Shown here in pieces: positions 46,491 through 55,007 of a stretch of 61,907 nucleotides of DNA (position 1 is the stretch's first letter; the number at the start of each line of letters is the position of its first letter). The translations under genes and the position numbers were made by a program. This stretch comes from Collinsella aerofaciens (GTDB lineage Bacteria > Actinomycetota > Coriobacteriia > Coriobacteriales > Coriobacteriaceae): NCBI RefSeq assembly GCF_015553355.1, contig NZ_JADNGN010000009.1, positions 1 through 61,907 on the forward strand, given 5' to 3'. The notes under the pieces were generated by a model. It was not told where the DNA came from and made no database searches. It worked only from the letters and a program-made list of their open reading frames with translations.

Positions 46491-49268
46491 TTACTTCTTC
46501 CCAAATTTGATCTTAATTGCACGTTTCAATGCGTACTTGCCCAGGCTCGGGAGCTTTTGCTCGTATTTGACCATCGTTGAGCACTCGGGGCGGTCGCGAT
46601 CCAGATGGATGGCGTCGAACGCGCACTTGGTGGTGCACAGGCCGCAGCCGATGCACTTGTTAGGGTCGACGATCGAGGCGCCGCAGCCCAGGCAGCGGGC
46701 GGTCTCGGCGCGCACCTGCTCCTCGGTAAAGGTCTCAACATACTCGCTAAACGGCGTAGCCTTCTCGCGTTCGCGGTCCACATGCGCAACCTCGCGGCTC
46801 GCGTTGTCGTAGCTCTCGAGCACAACGTCGTCGCGGTCGAGCGCGGTGTAGCGGCGCTGATTGCGGCCGATGGTGAGCGTGGAGCCCGGCTGCACAAAGC
46901 GATGGATGGACACCGCGGCCTCGTGGCCGGCGGCGATAGCGTCGATGGCAAAGCTGGGGCCGGTGTAGACGTCGCCGCCCACAAAGATGTCTGGCTCGGC
47001 GGTCTGGTAGGTCTGGGGGTCGGCAAGGGCACCCTGGCCGCGGCCGAGCTCCACCTTGGAGCCAGCCAGCAGGTCGCCCCACACAATGGACTGGCCAATC
47101 GACATGACGACACGGTCGGCATCGACACGGCGCAGATCGTTCTCGTCGTACTCGGGCGCAAAACGGCCCTCGTCGTCAAAGACACGCGTGCAGCGCTTGA
47201 AGGTGATGCCGCACACACGACCGGCCTCGTCCAGGTGAACCTCCTTGGGACCCCAGCCGCAGCTGATGTGCGCGCCGTCCTCAACGGCCTCGCGACGCTC
47301 CTCCTCGCTGGCGGGCATCTGCGCCTCGCTCTCCAGGCAGAACATCTCAACGTGCTCGGAGCCCAGACGGCAGGCGTTTCGGGCCACGTCGATGGCCACG
47401 TTGCCGCCGCCCACCACGATGGTGCGGCCGGGCAGCGCGTCGATCTTGCCGCTGTTAACCTCGCGAAGGAAGTCGACGGCCACGGTCACGTCCTCGGCAT
47501 CCTCGCCCGGAATACCGGCAAGGCGGCCGCCCTGGCAGCCAATAGCCACGTAGAAGGCCTTAAAGCCCTGCTCGCGCAGCTCGTCGAGCGTCACATCGCG
47601 GCCGACCTCCACGCCATAGCGGAACTCGGCACCCATCAGGCGAATGATCTCGACCTCGGCCTCGATAACGTCCTTCTCCAGCTTAAAGCTGGGAATACCG
47701 TAGGTAAGCATGCCGCCCGGGCGCTCGTTCTTCTCGAACACGACAGGCTTGTAGCCCTTCTCGGCCAGGTAGAAAGCGCAGGACAGGCCGGCGGGACCGG
47801 CACCGATGATGGCGATCTTCTGATCGAAGCCGCCAGCGCGCGTCGGCGTCACCACGGGCGGGACATAGCGGGTCGCGGCATCAAGATCGCGCTGGGCGAT
47901 GAACTTCTTGACCTCGTCGATAGCCACGGCGGCGTCCACACGGCCGCGGGTGCAGGCGTCCTCGCAGCGGCGGTTGCACACACGGCCGCAGATAGCGGGG
48001 AGCGGGTTCTCGCGCTTAATGAGTGCTAGGGCCTCGTCATAGCGGCCCTGAGCCGCGAGCTTCAGATAGCCCTGAACGGCAACGTGCGCGGGGCAGGCCG
48101 TCTTGCAGGGCGCGGTGCCGGACTCGTGCGTCTCGATGCGGTTGTCGTTGCGGTAGTTGGGCGACCACTTGGTGTGGTCCCACTTGGTGGCATCGGGCAA
48201 CTCCTGGCGCGGATACTCGGGCACCTGTCCGCCCGCCTTCTTGCTGCAGAGCTTTTGGCCCAGCTTGGCGGCGCCGGCCGGACACACCTCAACGCAGCGA
48301 CCGCAGGCCACGCACTTATCCTTCTCGACCTTGGCGACATAGGCCGAGCGCGACAGGTTGGGCGTGTTGAACAGCTGCGAGGTGCGCAGGGCGTAGCACA
48401 CGTTGACGTTGCAGTTGCAGATGGCGAAGATCTTGTTCTCGCCGTCGATGTTGGTGATCTGGTGCACAAAGCCGTTGTCCTCGGCCTGGCGCAGGATGTC
48501 GTAAACCTCGTCGCGCGTCACGTAATGGCCGCGGTCGGTCTCGACCACGTAGTCGGCCATATCGCCCACGGCGATGCACCAATCGGCCGGGTCGTCGGCG
48601 CAGCCCTCGCCCATAACGCGACGGCTTGCACGGCAGCTGCAGGTGCTAGCGGCATACTTACCCTCGTATTTGTCGAGCCAGTGCTCGATATGCTCAATAG
48701 GCACCGACGTGCTCGCGGCATCGATGGCCTTCTCGACCGGAATGACATGCATGCCGATGCCGGCACCACCGGGCGGCACCATCGGCGTGGCCTTGGACAG
48801 CGGTCCCTTAGACGCCTGCTCAAAGAACTTAGCATAGACCGGATGCTCCTCGAGCTGGCTCACGCGCATGTTGAGGAACTCGGCGGAACCCGGCACCAGC
48901 ATGGGCAGCACCCATTGCTTGGCGCGCTCGGGATTTTCCCAGTTGTACTCGAGCAGGCCCGTGTAGCTCATGTCGTCGAGCATCTTTTCGATATCGGCCT
49001 CGGGCATGCCGGTGAGCTTGACCATCTCGGGCAGCGTATAGGGACGGCGCATCTTCATCTTGCAGAGTACCTCGGCCTGCTCGTCAGTCGCGGCCTCGGC
49101 AAACGACCAGTACTCGTAGCCCAGCAGCTCGTCGCGATGCAGCAGGCGGTTAGTGCAGTGCTCGCACAGTTTGACGATGGCCTCGCGCGGATGCTCCGGC
49201 AGCGGCGGCACAAACTCCGCACCGATATCGGGCTCGGTGTAGCTAATCCCCGGTCCGTTGAGAATCAT
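46491..49268 (-). CDS. FAD/NAD(P) oxidoreductase with several iron-sulfur domains (GltD-like fusion)
   Basis: 925 aa. An N-terminal region (about 1-310) has a helical segment and conserved cysteines (STCSCRASRR, ICNCNVNVC). Then a [4Fe-4S] ferredoxin motif CVACGRCVEVCP near 330, a GltD-type cysteine region (CKTACPAHV, CGRVCNRRCEDAC), an FAD-binding site IAIIGAGPAGLSCAFYL, an NAD(P)-binding site IVVGGGNVAID, and a C-terminal dicluster motif (CLGCG, CIGCGLCTTKC). It would shuttle electrons between a pyridine nucleotide and a ferredoxin-like partner. ATG at 49268 has AAGGGA 8 nt upstream. The true substrate is unknown. TetR gene and operators are divergent upstream. Confidence 0.85.
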   Translation of the reverse strand: MILNGPGISYTEPDIGAEFVPPLPEHPREAIVKLCEHCTNRLLHRDELLGYEYWSFAEAATDEQAEVLCKMKMRRPYTLPEMVKLTGMPEADIEKMLDDMSYTGLLEYNWENPERAKQWVLPMLVPGSAEFLNMRVSQLEEHPVYAKFFEQASKGPLSKATPMVPPGGAGIGMHVIPVEKAIDAASTSVPIEHIEHWLDKYEGKYAASTCSCRASRRVMGEGCADDPADWCIAVGDMADYVVETDRGHYVTRDEVYDILRQAEDNGFVHQITNIDGENKIFAICNCNVNVCYALRTSQLFNTPNLSRSAYVAKVEKDKCVACGRCVEVCPAGAAKLGQKLCSKKAGGQVPEYPRQELPDATKWDHTKWSPNYRNDNRIETHESGTAPCKTACPAHVAVQGYLKLAAQGRYDEALALIKRENPLPAICGRVCNRRCEDACTRGRVDAAVAIDEVKKFIAQRDLDAATRYVPPVVTPTRAGGFDQKIAIIGAGPAGLSCAFYLAEKGYKPVVFEKNERPGGMLTYGIPSFKLEKDVIEAEVEIIRLMGAEFRYGVEVGRDVTLDELREQGFKAFYVAIGCQGGRLAGIPGEDAEDVTVAVDFLREVNSGKIDALPGRTIVVGGGNVAIDVARNACRLGSEHVEMFCLESEAQMPASEEERREAVEDGAHISCGWGPKEVHLDEAGRVCGITFKRCTRVFDDEGRFAPEYDENDLRRVDADRVVMSIGQSIVWGDLLAGSKVELGRGQGALADPQTYQTAEPDIFVGGDVYTGPSFAIDAIAAGHEAAVSIHRFVQPGSTLTIGRNQRRYTALDRDDVVLESYDNASREVAHVDREREKATPFSEYVETFTEEQVRAETARCLGCGASIVDPNKCIGCGLCTTKCAFDAIHLDRDRPECSTMVKYEQKLPSLGKYALKRAIKIKFGKK

Positions 49269-49360
49269 AGTCGTCCCTTCTCTTGCCACAGCCCGGCGAG
49301 ACCGCGGCACCCCTCTTTTTGCAGGCCAGGCATGCCCCCATGCCGTTCACCCGCCATTAG

Positions 49361-49398
49361 TTGACATTGTGTCAAAAATAGTATTGACGAACCGTCAA
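49361..49398. promoter_or_regulatory. Two TetR-type palindromic operators
   Basis: TTGACATTGTGTCAA (49361-49375) and TTGACGAACCGTCAA (49384-49398) are perfect palindromes with 6-bp arms and 3-nt centres, 23 bp apart, between the oxidoreductase start (49268) and the TetR start (49458). A looser repeat GACTGTTAGGCGAACGGTC follows at about 49409-49427. They are the likely binding sites of the TetR protein, controlling both directions. Confidence 0.7.
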
Positions 49399-49457
49399 CA
49401 ATATTCAAGACTGTTAGGCGAACGGTCAGGCAAAAGAGGACGAAAGGCGGCAAACGT

Positions 49458-50120
49458 ATGGGCAACAACACAGCAGATACCTCTGTAGTCGATGCCGTCC
49501 CCGCGTCCGATAGCGCGGCAAAGCGCTTGACGGGCGACGAACGCCGTCGCGAGATCCTCGCCGCCGTGCGCACCGTGAGTTCCGAGCTGGGCGTGTCCCA
49601 CCTATCGGTATCGGCCGTGACCAAGCGAGCCGGCTGTACGCGCTCATTGTTCTACCACTACTTTGCCGACATGGACGCCGCTGTCACCGCCGTCATGGAC
49701 GAGGCGATCGACGGTTTTATCTCCGAGCTCGAGCAGTGGAATGCCAACCGCACCGTCGGTGATATCGAGGGCGCACTCGACACCGTCGCCCCGCTCTTTA
49801 AGCGCCTGGTCGTCAGCGGCCACGAGCTGCCGAGTACGCTCACCTCAAGCAGCGGCGCGCTCTACGGCGGCTTTTTGCACAACGTGGTCCAGCGTGTGGC
49901 GCAGTATATCTGCGACACCACCGTGGTGGATTTTGCCGCCCATCATGAGCTACGCATCGACCATGTCTACGAGACGTTCTACACCCTCATCATGGGGTTG
50001 TTGATGTATATCCGCACGCACCCCGATGTGCCCGACGAGACGGTCAAGGAAATCATCGCCTCGACACTCCACATCGAGGGCTATACCGCCAAGTATCCGG
50101 AGCGCAAGCCCCAGAACTGA
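49458..50120 (+). CDS. TetR-family transcriptional regulator
   Basis: 220 aa. HTH at about 30-75 (RREILAAVRTVSSELG, SAVTKRAGCTRSLFYHYFADMDAAV); the rest is a helical ligand domain. AAAGGCGG precedes the ATG. Divergent from the iron-sulfur oxidoreductase, with two palindromes in between, and followed by the membrane-protein gene 63 bp on. The likely targets are both neighbours. Ligand unknown. Confidence 0.92.
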   Translation: MGNNTADTSVVDAVPASDSAAKRLTGDERRREILAAVRTVSSELGVSHLSVSAVTKRAGCTRSLFYHYFADMDAAVTAVMDEAIDGFISELEQWNANRTVGDIEGALDTVAPLFKRLVVSGHELPSTLTSSSGALYGGFLHNVVQRVAQYICDTTVVDFAAHHELRIDHVYETFYTLIMGLLMYIRTHPDVPDETVKEIIASTLHIEGYTAKYPERKPQN

Positions 50121-50183
50121 CGACATTTGGCCAAACTGCCCGCGATCAGAAGAGGGGCCGCGGGCGTGTGAAAGGAGAGCAGC

Positions 50184-51191
50184 ATGCTGTTCGATGTTTG
50201 GGGTAGCGATACCCTTATCCACTGGGCCGGCTGGGCCATGGTCTTTATTGGCCTGATCGTGCTCAACGAGGTCGGCCGCCGCACCAAGCTGGGCGCGGCA
50301 ATCATCTTTGGCGTGGCTCCGCTGGCCATGACCATCTACTGCGTCGCCATCGCCGTCGGCGTTTCGCAGGGTGCCGAGTGGGCGCTCACCAACCCCACCC
50401 ATGTGTACCAGAACAGCTGGTTCCACTACGCCAAGGTGTACGCGGCGCTGGCCGGTTGCTGGGGCTTCATTGCCATTAAGTACCAGTGGGGCAAGATCGG
50501 CAAGGCGCATTGGTTCCGCGCGTGGCCGTTTGTGATCGTCGCCATCAACATCATGATCGCCGTCGTGTCTGACTTTGAGAGCGCCTATCACTTCTTTGTC
50601 CTGGGCGAGTCCACCTGGGTCACCTCCGAGGGCGCCACGCAGCTGGCCGGCTGGAACAACGTGTTCAACGGTATCGCGGGCATCATCAACATCTTCTGCA
50701 TGACCGGTTGGTGGAGCGTCTACGCCTCCGAGGACAAGACCGACATGCTGTGGCCCGACATGACCTGGGTCTACATCATCGCCTACGATATCTGGAACTT
50801 CTGCTACACCTACAACTGCCTGCCCACCCACTCCTGGTTCTGCGGCTTTGCGCTGCTGCTGGCGCCCACCGTCGCCGCCTTTATCTGGAATAAGGGCGGC
50901 TGGATTCAGAACCGCGCCTTTACGCTTGCTATTTGGTGCATGTTTGCCCAGGTGTTCCCGTACTTCCAGGAGGAGTCCATCTTTGTGACCCACTCCACGC
51001 TCGACCCCGGCGCCGCCACCGCGGTCTCGGTCGCCGCGCTGGTCGCCAACGTTGCCGCGATCACCTACATCGCCTACCGTGCCAAGAAGCTCGGCCGCAA
51101 TCCCTACAAGCAGGATGTCTTTGAGGGCACCAGCGACTGGGAGAAGGCCACCGCTCGCCGCGCCAAGGTTGATTACGCGCACGCTGAGTAA
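50184..51191 (+). CDS. Polytopic membrane protein (DUF5692-like)
   Basis: 335 aa with about nine hydrophobic segments and many Trp/Tyr (for example YDIWNFCYTYNCLPTHSWFCG). I believe it belongs to the DUF5692 family, which has no known function, but I cannot confirm this. GAAAGGAG precedes the ATG. It sits directly after the TetR gene and is probably under the same control as the oxidoreductase, so an exporter or membrane partner of its substrate is possible. Confidence 0.65.
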   Translation: MLFDVWGSDTLIHWAGWAMVFIGLIVLNEVGRRTKLGAAIIFGVAPLAMTIYCVAIAVGVSQGAEWALTNPTHVYQNSWFHYAKVYAALAGCWGFIAIKYQWGKIGKAHWFRAWPFVIVAINIMIAVVSDFESAYHFFVLGESTWVTSEGATQLAGWNNVFNGIAGIINIFCMTGWWSVYASEDKTDMLWPDMTWVYIIAYDIWNFCYTYNCLPTHSWFCGFALLLAPTVAAFIWNKGGWIQNRAFTLAIWCMFAQVFPYFQEESIFVTHSTLDPGAATAVSVAALVANVAAITYIAYRAKKLGRNPYKQDVFEGTSDWEKATARRAKVDYAHAE

Positions 51192-51260
51192 CATGTTGGT
51201 CGCTGTTGGCACTTGGGCATAGGCCCACCTGCCAGGCTTTTCAATCCAATGTCTCGCAGA

Positions 51261-51299
51261 GCCCCCGGAAAGCGTTTCGCTCGCTTTTCGGGGGCTTTT
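51261..51299 (+). terminator. Terminator after the membrane-protein gene
   Basis: GCCCCCGGAAAGCG pairs with CGCTTTTCGGGGGC (one mismatch), followed by TTTT. 69 bp after the stop at 51191. Confidence 0.88.
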
Positions 51300-51428
51300 G
51301 TCGTTGCGTCTCTATTCATCTATTCAAAAACATGCGCATATATAAAATCGGATTTCAAATCATGCGGCGGCTCTATGGGGTCCCGTTTTTGGGTACATTG
51401 TTGTCCCGATATTGAGCTTGGGGGATAT

Positions 51429-52931
51429 ATGAAAGATGAGACGACGGGCCAAGAGGATGCGGCCCAAGATGCAGAAGCTTGCGCTGAGGCCCTGGAGAGC
51501 CTAGACCGGATTGCGCTGGCCGAGATTGCGTTTGACGATCCGAGCGTTGATGTGCGGGATGAGCCGGAAATCGAGGCGCAGCCCGATGATCAGGATGCAA
51601 AAGACGATGGCGCCGCGCCCACCGAAGACGAGGCGGGGCACGAGGAATCCGAATGCGAGGTCAACGACCAGCCCGAATCCGACACGAGCGAGGAAACCAT
51701 CTTACTCGACAGCTTGCCGGCCGAAGATTCGCTGACCCGCGAGCTTCCCGGCCTGGGCTCCGCGCCTGCCGTGGACGAGACCATCGCCATGGGCGATATT
51801 CCCCTACCGTCCGTTCCTTCGGCACGCGAAGCCGAGGTTCGTCATCGTAAGATGCCGCCCAAGCGCCGCAACCTGATGGTTGCCGGCGTTGTGGCCGTCG
51901 CGCTCGTCGCCGGCGGCGCAGGCTATGCTGCCTGGAACGGATATCAGCAAGAGCAGGCTGCCGCTGTCGCCGCCAGTGCACACACGATGATGTCGGTGCA
52001 GATTGGCGTGCATGCCGCAGGGCTCGACTGCTCAACTGGTTCCAAGATTCCCGTGCAGGTGAGCGGCCAGGATTCCGACGGTTCTTCCGTGAGCGAAACG
52101 CTCTACGTTGACGAACACGGTCGCGGCATTAAGCTGCTGCCCGGCGACTATACGCTCTCCATCGCTGGGTCCCCCATCGCAGCCGACGGTACCATTTACA
52201 CCGTGCCGACCACCAAGGCGCAGGTCACCATTAAGAGCGATGGGCAGGATTTGAGTGCCCAGGCCACCTTTAAGCTCAAGGTGCCTTCGGCCGACACGGT
52301 GACTGACGACCAGATCGATGCCGCCGCCAAGTATGCCGAGGAAGGCGGGGTGAACTCCGCCGCGGTCGCAAAGGTGCTCCAGCAGGCGGCAACCGCGCGC
52401 CGTGACGCCGCCGTCAACGCCGTGAGCTCCCGCGAGGCACAGGCGGCCCGCGACGCCGATGCTCGACATAAGGCAACGGACCTGTATCAGCTCGATATTC
52501 CCGTTGAGTGGTACGGCAAAGTCGCGACTTGGCAAAACGGCAGCACGCTGTGCATTTATCTGGACGGCGACACCAACACACCGCTCGTGACGCTCGTCGC
52601 GGTGCGCGAGGGCGAGAGCTTTACGCCCGATGAGGGCGACGCGGTTTTGGGTGCCGCAAACCTCGGCAACGGCTACACCGTCTACGCCAGCGGCCCCGTC
52701 TATCCGTACGTGGTGCCCCAGACCATCAACGGACGGACGCAAGACCCCGTGTCGACCTACCCCATGGATACGGCGATTGAGCTTGTCGAGCTCACGACCG
52801 GCAACCGCTACACCTATAGCCAGATCAAGAACGTGCTGGTCGGCAAAGACGGCAAGGCCGACGCCGCCACCAAACTCGAGACCGACTACCTCGCCCAGAT
52901 TCTCCTGCCGAGCATCAAGGCCCAGGACTAG
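51429..52931 (+). CDS. Membrane-anchored hypothetical protein
   Basis: 500 aa. An acidic N-terminal cytoplasmic region (about 1-145, rich in Asp/Glu) precedes one transmembrane helix at about 150-170 (LMVAGVVAVALVAGGAGYAAW), then a large outer part with repeated short beta-type segments (QVSGQDSDGSSVSETLYVD, VTIKSDGQDLS). No family recognised. ATG at 51429 is chosen, as GGGGGA lies 5 nt before it; a longer frame from 51213 overlaps the terminator. Its acidic N-terminus and layout recall kinase substrates, but no evidence connects it. A minus-strand terminator follows at 52967. Confidence 0.75.
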   Translation: MKDETTGQEDAAQDAEACAEALESLDRIALAEIAFDDPSVDVRDEPEIEAQPDDQDAKDDGAAPTEDEAGHEESECEVNDQPESDTSEETILLDSLPAEDSLTRELPGLGSAPAVDETIAMGDIPLPSVPSAREAEVRHRKMPPKRRNLMVAGVVAVALVAGGAGYAAWNGYQQEQAAAVAASAHTMMSVQIGVHAAGLDCSTGSKIPVQVSGQDSDGSSVSETLYVDEHGRGIKLLPGDYTLSIAGSPIAADGTIYTVPTTKAQVTIKSDGQDLSAQATFKLKVPSADTVTDDQIDAAAKYAEEGGVNSAAVAKVLQQAATARRDAAVNAVSSREAQAARDADARHKATDLYQLDIPVEWYGKVATWQNGSTLCIYLDGDTNTPLVTLVAVREGESFTPDEGDAVLGAANLGNGYTVYASGPVYPYVVPQTINGRTQDPVSTYPMDTAIELVELTTGNRYTYSQIKNVLVGKDGKADAATKLETDYLAQILLPSIKAQD

Positions 52932-52966
52932 CCGGGCGCATCATGGTGCTCCCCAACCGTGATAAA

Positions 52967-52988
52967 GGGGCCAGGAGGTCCTGGCCCC
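52967..52988 (-). terminator. Terminator of the AAA ATPase gene
   Basis: GGGGCCAGGA pairs with TCCTGGCCCC; the minus strand then reads TTTATC. Lies 17 bp past the ATPase stop. Confidence 0.82.
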
Positions 52989-53004
52989 ACAGATCCGTAG
53001 ATGA

Positions 53005-54357
53005 TTAGGCAAGGAGCCACTTCCATGCGGGCACAACGTGTACCGCACCGTGCTCGCATGGAATATCGGCCTGCTCATCCATGGTAACGATTGCCGACTC
53101 GCCAAGATCGAACTGGGCCATCGAGGCATCAAGCGCGGCAATTTCGCGCTCGCGCGTTTTCTCACTTGCCATATCCACACTCACCTGAATCAGGCTATAA
53201 GCCCGCATGAGAAGTGCGTCCCCAGCCACAAAGTCCACCTCATGGCTTTTGCTCTTCTCTTTGATCAGCAGGCGGCAGACCGAGCCGGTCCTCACCGCGG
53301 GAGTCCTTCTTCTTAGCGCATTGAACACTGCGGTCTCGAGCCTCTGGCCCTGGTCCAATGCCGATGCGGGAGAGAATGCTCCAAACATCGCAGGGTCGAC
53401 AGCGTAGACCTTAGACGCAGACCGCATGTTATTTGCCAATGAACGCGTGAACTCCGGCACAGAAAATAACAGGTAGGCATCCTCATAATACTCAAGTAAA
53501 TCGCTGAGCGAATTACGGCTGACGGGTATCTGTCTGCTCTTGAACTCGTTGTACACCTTGTTCACTGACAGCTCTCGTCCAGAAGATGCCATAGACCGCG
53601 TCAGGAACAGTGAGGCCAGGCGAGGGTTCTTGACGTCGTAGCGCTCAACGACATCCATGGCGACCGTTCGCGAAGCATATTCCTGTAGCAGCTGAATCGC
53701 GTCCGCGGGCGTCTGCTCAAGCGTCGCGATGAATCCCCCTCGTTCAAGATATCCGATCAGATGATGTCGAAGCAGCGCTGCATCGCTTGGGGAAAAGGTC
53801 GCATCTGGCTCGAAAACGCTCCCCGTCTTATACCGAACGTATTCCGAAAAACTCAACGGAAAAAGCTCCCGTATAAGAGAACGACCCCTGAACTCGCTCT
53901 TAAGCTCTGAGGACAGCATCTTGGAAGAAGATCCCGTCACATAGACGGTCGCTTTCTCCGTATCGACTACACGCCGCAGAAACGCACCCCATTCGGGAAT
54001 TTCCTGGATCTCGTCAAAGAAAATGTAAGCGCCCTCGGTTCGAGCAGCAGGATACAGCGCATAGAACGTGTCGAGCACGTCCGCCAGCAGCGATGACTCA
54101 TACGGGCGCAAGCGCTCGTCCTCAAAATTAAAGTAAAGCATCCGGTCAAGCTCGACGCCCCGGCCCTGAAGCCGCTGCATCTCCTGATACAGGCGATACG
54201 TCTTTCCACAACGGCGGGCCCCCACAACCACATTTACGATGTTGTCGCGCTTTGGCTCCTGTGGGTTTTCCAGATCAAGGTCTCGCTCAAAGACCTGCGG
54301 AACCCCCTGCTGTTCAAAGTCCTTTATTTTCTGGGCGATCAAGTCGTTGAATGCCAT
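53005..54357 (-). CDS. AAA_14/DUF4143-type ATPase
   Basis: 450 aa. N-terminal P-loop ATPase: Walker A VVVGARRCGKTYRLY, Walker B AYIFFDEIQE, and VYVTGSSSKML. The C-terminal part is the DUF4143 region (LFPLSFSEYVRY, ELSVNKVYNEFKSRQIPVS, VRTGSVCRLLIKEKSKSHEVDFV). These ATPases are common and often patchily distributed, with no settled role. RBS GGAGA 6 nt before the ATG. The start codon is preceded by a perfect 24-bp inverted repeat. A fragment of a relative lies in the R-M island (38957). Confidence 0.88.
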   Translation of the reverse strand: MAFNDLIAQKIKDFEQQGVPQVFERDLDLENPQEPKRDNIVNVVVGARRCGKTYRLYQEMQRLQGRGVELDRMLYFNFEDERLRPYESSLLADVLDTFYALYPAARTEGAYIFFDEIQEIPEWGAFLRRVVDTEKATVYVTGSSSKMLSSELKSEFRGRSLIRELFPLSFSEYVRYKTGSVFEPDATFSPSDAALLRHHLIGYLERGGFIATLEQTPADAIQLLQEYASRTVAMDVVERYDVKNPRLASLFLTRSMASSGRELSVNKVYNEFKSRQIPVSRNSLSDLLEYYEDAYLLFSVPEFTRSLANNMRSASKVYAVDPAMFGAFSPASALDQGQRLETAVFNALRRRTPAVRTGSVCRLLIKEKSKSHEVDFVAGDALLMRAYSLIQVSVDMASEKTREREIAALDASMAQFDLGESAIVTMDEQADIPCEHGAVHVVPAWKWLLA

Positions 54358-54364
54358 GATTCTC

Positions 54365-54426
54365 CAATCTTGCTCTCTAGCTAATCAAAATTATACTGAT
54401 TCTTGATTAGCTAGAGAGCAAGATTG
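54365..54426. repeat. Perfect 24-bp inverted repeat upstream of the ATPase
   Basis: Arms 54365-54388 and 54403-54426 are exact complements (arm beginning CAATCTTGCTCTCTAGC), spacer 14 nt. The first arm touches the ATPase ribosome site, 7 bp before the ATG. Could be an operator, an RNA hairpin over the start, or an insertion scar. Confidence 0.85.
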
Positions 54427-54678
54427 TGTGTAGTTTGATTAGCACTTAAGCAAGTTTTATCACCGTTATTGCTCCGAAGGATATCGAGTGGCTAAGAGGA
54501 CAACCGAGCTCGAATGCGACTCCCCGAGCAGTCAATTTGGGACGGGGCTTTTTTGACTACCCTCCCCTGCAGAAAAATCCCTAACGCAGTTGCGGTGAAA
54601 TAGGGACTGTTTTTGCTGGTCAAACTGCAAAACAGTCCCTATTTCACCGCAACTTATTGGTGGCCTTTTGGGTGGCAC
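54427..54678. other. Intergenic stretch with a hairpin repeat and a possible terminator
   Basis: Contains CCCCG...CGGGG followed by CTTTTTT at 54523-54556 (a possible plus-strand terminator with no gene behind it, perhaps a leftover), and the GTTGCGGTGAAATAG inverted repeat at 54588-54654. No gene seen. Confidence 0.4.
54588..54654. repeat. Inverted repeat, GTTGCGGTGAAATAG family, copy 2
   Basis: Arms begin AGTTGCGGTGAAATAGGGAC and its complement; about 27 bp each, with an extra T in one arm. The outer 16 bp match copy 1 at 45790-45857, while the inner part differs. Confidence 0.75.
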
Positions 54679-54873
54679 TCAGCGCCACGGATCGGCTTCG
54701 AACATCGGCTCACGCTCGGGGCGGCGATCGCTGTAGGGATCGTAGCCGTCATCGTCCTCGTTCTCGGCGCGAATGTAGGGATCGCGCGGCTTGGGCGCCG
54801 GCTTAGGTGCAGGCTTGGGTGCGGCGGGTGCAGCATCGGTCGCCGACGTGTTCGTCTTGTTCTTGTCTATCAT
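54679..54873 (-). CDS. Small proline/lysine-rich protein
   Basis: 64 aa from the ATG at 54873 (AAGGAG 8 nt upstream). Start IDKNKTNTSATDAAP, then KPAPKPAPKPRDP repeats and an acidic tail (ENEDDDGYDPYSDRR). No hydrophobic segment; unstructured. Function unknown. It sits just downstream of clpB's terminator, reading the same way. Confidence 0.65.
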   Translation of the reverse strand: MIDKNKTNTSATDAAPAAPKPAPKPAPKPRDPYIRAENEDDDGYDPYSDRRPEREPMFEADPWR

Positions 54874-54930
54874 CTGCATATCTCCTTGCCATGCAATCGT
54901 GCTCGACATCATCGATTGTCGCACGAAAAA

Positions 54931-54960
54931 GGGCGGCGGACCCAATTGGATCCGCCGCCC
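54931..54960 (-). terminator. Terminator of clpB
   Basis: GGGCGGCGGA and TCCGCCGCCC pair around CCCAATTGGA; the minus strand then reads TTTTTCG. Lies 48 bp past the clpB stop. Confidence 0.9.
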
Positions 54961-55007
54961 TTGGCGTTTAGAAACGGCTGGCAGATTTTAAGGCATGTCC
55001 CAAAAAT

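Noticed and set aside
46605-48029. 474-codon plus-strand open frame opposite the oxidoreductase
   Set aside because: Shadow frame; the minus strand carries clear FAD and ferredoxin motifs.
51213-51428. 72-codon N-terminal extension of the gene at 51429
   Set aside because: Overlaps a strong terminator and lacks a ribosome site; ATG at 51429 has one.
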